From assembly GCA_021796135.1 (NCBI GenBank), contig JAJYOQ010000050.1, positions 1 to 15,044 on the forward strand: a DNA stretch of 15,044 nucleotides, in the 5' to 3' direction. This DNA comes from Bacteroidota bacterium. Lineage in GTDB: Bacteria > Bacteroidota > Ignavibacteria > Ignavibacteriales > Ignavibacteriaceae. Below the pieces are notes generated by a model. It was not told where the DNA came from. It ran no database searches and saw only the letters and a program-made list of their open reading frames with translations. Numbering within the stretch: position 1 is the first letter of the stretch; each line of letters starts with the position of its first letter. Positions 13,339-15,044 of this stretch are shown here, one piece after another. The translations under genes and the position numbers were made by a program.

Positions 13339-13367
13339 AATCTAAAAAAATAAGAGTTGTTTGTCAA
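13339..13367 (-). promoter_or_regulatory. Promoter for the M23 peptidase operon, near-leaderless
   Basis: On the minus strand TTGACA (13367-13362) is followed after 17 bp by TAGATT (13344-13339). Only 12 nt separate the -10 box from the ATG at 13326, so the transcript would start about 5-7 nt before the start codon. No ribosome binding site fits in this space. Confidence 0.5.
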
Positions 13368-13369
13368 GA

Positions 13370-13391
13370 GAATAATTAAATTTAATTATTC
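13370..13391. repeat. Perfect 22-bp palindrome at the end of hprK, beside the M23 promoter
   Basis: The sequence from G13370 to C13391 (centre AAATTT at 13378-13383) is identical on both strands. It covers the hprK stop codon and ends 2 bp from the TTGACA box of the M23 gene. It may be an operator or an AT-rich hairpin; no T-tract follows, so it is not a standard terminator. Confidence 0.65.
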
Positions 13392-14396
13392 AAAATCATG
13401 TTCGAAATAGTCAACGCCTCTTAAGCTATTTTCTGAATGATTTTTTAATCTATTATTTAGTTTACTTTGGAAATAATTTGCCGCATCATATCCGTAATGT
13501 TTTAGCAAATAGTTCAAGCTTATCACTTCAGAAATAACAGTGATGTTTTTTCCAGGCAAAATAGGCAGCTTTATGTATGGAATTTCAATATTTGAAATTT
13601 CTACAAAATTTTCATCTAAACCAGTTCTTGTATATTCAGCTTTGTCATCCCAGACTTCCAATTCAACTATGATCTCGAGTCGCTTTTGGTATCTTATTGC
13701 TCGAATTCCGAACATTCTCTCTACATCAATCAAACCTAACCCGCGTATTTCCATAAAATGTTTAACGAGATTTGTTCCGGAACCCATTAAAATACCCTCT
13801 CCCTTTTTTGTCAGTATAATAATATCATCTGCAACAAGTCGATGTCCCCTCTCAATTAGATCTAGAGCAACTTCACTTTTACCAATTCCTGATTTTCCAA
13901 TAAATAGCATGCCTACTCCATAAACATCGACAAATGATCCGTGAATTGATATTCTTGGAGCAAATTGATCGTCCAAAAAATCTCCGATTAGGTATACTAA
14001 TTTTGTAGTGTCATATGAAGATCCAAAAACCGGGATATTATATTTATTAGCTAAATTGATTAAAAGCGGGAATGGTTGATTATTATCCGTCAAAACAATG
14101 CAAGGAATTTCAAATTGGAATACTCTATCAAGTGTTTTTTCCTTTGCTTCATCCGAAAGCTGGTCTAAATAACGCATTTCCGTATTCCCGAAAACCTGCA
14201 CTCTGGCATAAGAATATAAATCTACAAACCCGGCTAATGCTAAACCGGGTCTGTATAAATTTTGGTCAACTATTTTTTTTGAAAATCCGGACTTATCAGA
14301 ATATAATTTCAATTTGAATTTATCTTTAGTATTATTAAATAAGAAATCTACCGAAATAAATTCTTTTCTTGATATTGCTTTCTGATCAATTTTCAT
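13386..14396 (-). CDS. hprK: HPr kinase/phosphorylase
   Basis: A 336-residue protein of the HprK/P family, which phosphorylates and dephosphorylates HPr on a serine in response to metabolic state. The N-terminal domain (~1-135) includes RPGLALAGFVDLYS and RVFQFEIPCIVLTDN. The kinase domain has His152 in SIHGSFVDVYG, the P-loop GKSGIGKS (167-174), GHRLVADD (184-191) with Asp190-Asp191, and the signature MEIRGLGLIDVERMFG (215-230). All expected catalytic elements are present. It starts inside hpf with an 11-nt overlap and no ribosome site of its own. No ptsH or PTS gene is in the window. The hpf-hprK order recalls the rpoN-hpf-ptsN-hprK region of Proteobacteria, although rpoN and ptsN are absent here. 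It ends in the 22-bp palindrome. Confidence 0.96.
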   Translation of the reverse strand: MKIDQKAISRKEFISVDFLFNNTKDKFKLKLYSDKSGFSKKIVDQNLYRPGLALAGFVDLYSYARVQVFGNTEMRYLDQLSDEAKEKTLDRVFQFEIPCIVLTDNNQPFPLLINLANKYNIPVFGSSYDTTKLVYLIGDFLDDQFAPRISIHGSFVDVYGVGMLFIGKSGIGKSEVALDLIERGHRLVADDIIILTKKGEGILMGSGTNLVKHFMEIRGLGLIDVERMFGIRAIRYQKRLEIIVELEVWDDKAEYTRTGLDENFVEISNIEIPYIKLPILPGKNITVISEVISLNYLLKHYGYDAANYFQSKLNNRLKNHSENSLRGVDYFEHDFE

Positions 14397-14697
14397 TTTT
14401 GGTTCTGACTGTTCTTTTTGTTTTCAATTTTTCCAATTGCCGGGATAATTTTTCAACTGCAGCAGTCACAGATTTGGTAAATTCACTCGACTCTTCTTTT
14501 GCAGTCAGAGTTTGACCCGGAACCTGGACGACAATTTCCGCACATTTCAAACTATCATGACTATTCTGATAGCTAAGTATAATATCTGCATCTAAAATAT
14601 TATCAAAATATTTTTCAAGCGAATTTACTTCGCCGGTAATAAATTCTTTAAGATTATCACGTGCTTTAAATTTTCTTGCCGTTATAGTAATATTCAT
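14386..14697 (-). CDS. hpf: Ribosome hibernation-promoting factor, short form
   Basis: A 103-residue protein of the HPF/YfiA family. It binds the 30S decoding region when growth stops, blocking mRNA and tRNA binding and protecting the ribosome. MNITITARKFKARDNLKEFI (1-20) and EKYFDNILDADIILSY (28-43) match the family beta-alpha-beta-beta-beta-alpha fold. VVQVPGQTLTAKEESSEFTK and AVEKLSRQLEKLKTKR follow, the last a basic helix. The long-form C-terminal dimerisation domain is missing, so this is the short type, as in E. coli HPF. It carries a full GGGAGGT ribosome site, lies 15 nt after the tyrosine recombinase gene and overlaps hprK by 11 nt. Confidence 0.95.
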   Translation of the reverse strand: MNITITARKFKARDNLKEFITGEVNSLEKYFDNILDADIILSYQNSHDSLKCAEIVVQVPGQTLTAKEESSEFTKSVTAAVEKLSRQLEKLKTKRTVRTKNEN

Positions 14698-14701
14698 AGT
14701 A

Positions 14702-14708
14702 ACCTCCC
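14702..14708 (-). promoter_or_regulatory. Strong Shine-Dalgarno site of hpf
   Basis: GGGAGGT on the minus strand, 4 nt before the hpf ATG. It is the only near-perfect anti-16S match I found before any gene here; the others have weak A/G-rich stretches or none. It confirms the hpf start and suggests special translation control. Confidence 0.85.
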
Positions 14709-14712
14709 GGGA

Positions 14713-15044
14713 TTATGATTTTGGATGAGATTTTTTATATGTTGATTTTAGCCTTTCAATACTAACATGAGTATATATTTGTGTAGTAGAAAGATTTTCA
14801 TGACCAAGTATTTCTTTTACAGCCCGAAGATCTGCGCCATTATCAAGCATATGAGTTGCTGCACTGTGTCTAAGTATATGCGGACTTGTTTTTTTAATAT
14901 CGCTAACCTTGTGCAAATATTTATTTACAATACGGTAAATATATCTGGGATATACTCTCTCACTATTTGATGTAAAAAAAAGAGGCTCATCAAACTTTCT
15001 ATTTTTAATTAGGTGCAAATATTCATTTATTATTAAAATAGACT
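14713..15044 (-). CDS. xerC: Tyrosine recombinase XerC/XerD, C-terminal part (cut by right edge)
   Basis: The reading frame is open to the window edge, so the gene continues outside; about 110 residues are visible. They hold the end of the catalytic domain: [20 protein letters not shown] with the HxxR motif, [15 protein letters not shown] with His and the nucleophilic Tyr, and the tail [14 protein letters not shown] typical of XerC/XerD. The first catalytic Arg and the Lys hairpin lie beyond the edge. Xer recombinases resolve chromosome dimers at dif during division. The plain housekeeping context and the hpf gene 15 nt downstream favour XerC/D over a phage integrase. I cannot separate XerC from XerD from this part; XerC is a leaning from the tail. 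Confidence 0.85.
   Translation of the reverse strand, partial: SILIINEYLHLIKNRKFDEPLFFTSNSERVYPRYIYRIVNKYLHKVSDIKKTSPHILRHSAATHMLDNGADLRAVKEILGHENLSTTQIYTHVSIERLKSTYKKSHPKS

Noticed and set aside
13540..13923. 127-residue plus-strand frame opposite hprK
   Set aside because: It is the antisense shadow of the conserved kinase domain, including the P-loop region.
14713..15044. Tyrosine recombinase as a sign of an integrated mobile element
   Set aside because: Its C-terminal tail and housekeeping neighbours fit XerC/D; no attachment repeats or phage genes are seen, and the tRNA is far away with no duplicated 3' end noticed.

Overview
The window is AT-rich, gene-dense bacterial chromosome. It most resembles the Bacteroidota/Chlorobiota side of the FCB group, with Ignavibacteria-like lineages as my best guess. 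The clues are a very large secreted subtilisin with a type IX secretion (Por) C-terminal sorting domain, a delta' clamp-loader subunit of the zinc-free type, a short HPF beside an HPr kinase, and few strong Shine-Dalgarno sites. This placement is an inference from gene content, not from a search.

Left part, + strand (2-3698). The tail of a membrane protein enters from the left edge. It is followed, nearly without gaps, by a 90-residue protein of unknown function, type II 3-dehydroquinate dehydratase (aroQ) and a HAD phosphatase. A plausible promoter then precedes a MerR-type regulator whose stop codon lies 4 nt from a tRNA-Pro(GGG). Next comes purF, an amidophosphoribosyltransferase of the propeptide plus 4Fe-4S type.

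Middle part, + strand (3688-10006). purF overlaps a 1405-residue secreted S8 protease. The protease overlaps a CDP-alcohol phosphatidyltransferase (pgsA-like), which overlaps ftsY. A large cell-surface or exported protease therefore sits inside a chain of translationally coupled housekeeping genes. An unrecognised 189-residue protein with a signal peptide closes the + strand block, convergent with the next block.

Right part, - strand (15044-10055, read right to left). The order is xerC/D (cut by the window edge), hpf, hprK, an M23 peptidase, a very acidic DUF2795-like small protein, holB (delta') and 3-hydroxybutyryl-CoA dehydrogenase. Two TTGACA-type promoters are visible, before the M23 gene and before hbd, with a perfect hairpin terminator between the small protein and holB. 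The hpf-hprK pair overlaps by 11 nt, and hpf carries the only full GGGAGGT ribosome binding site I see.

No IS element, CRISPR array, phage module or recognisable defence system is present. The window is mostly core genome. Its less explained parts are the small conserved-looking proteins, the protease inserted in a housekeeping operon, and several control elements (palindromes, a terminator directly before holB, a near-leaderless M23 promoter). No stretch longer than about 100 bases lacks a gene.
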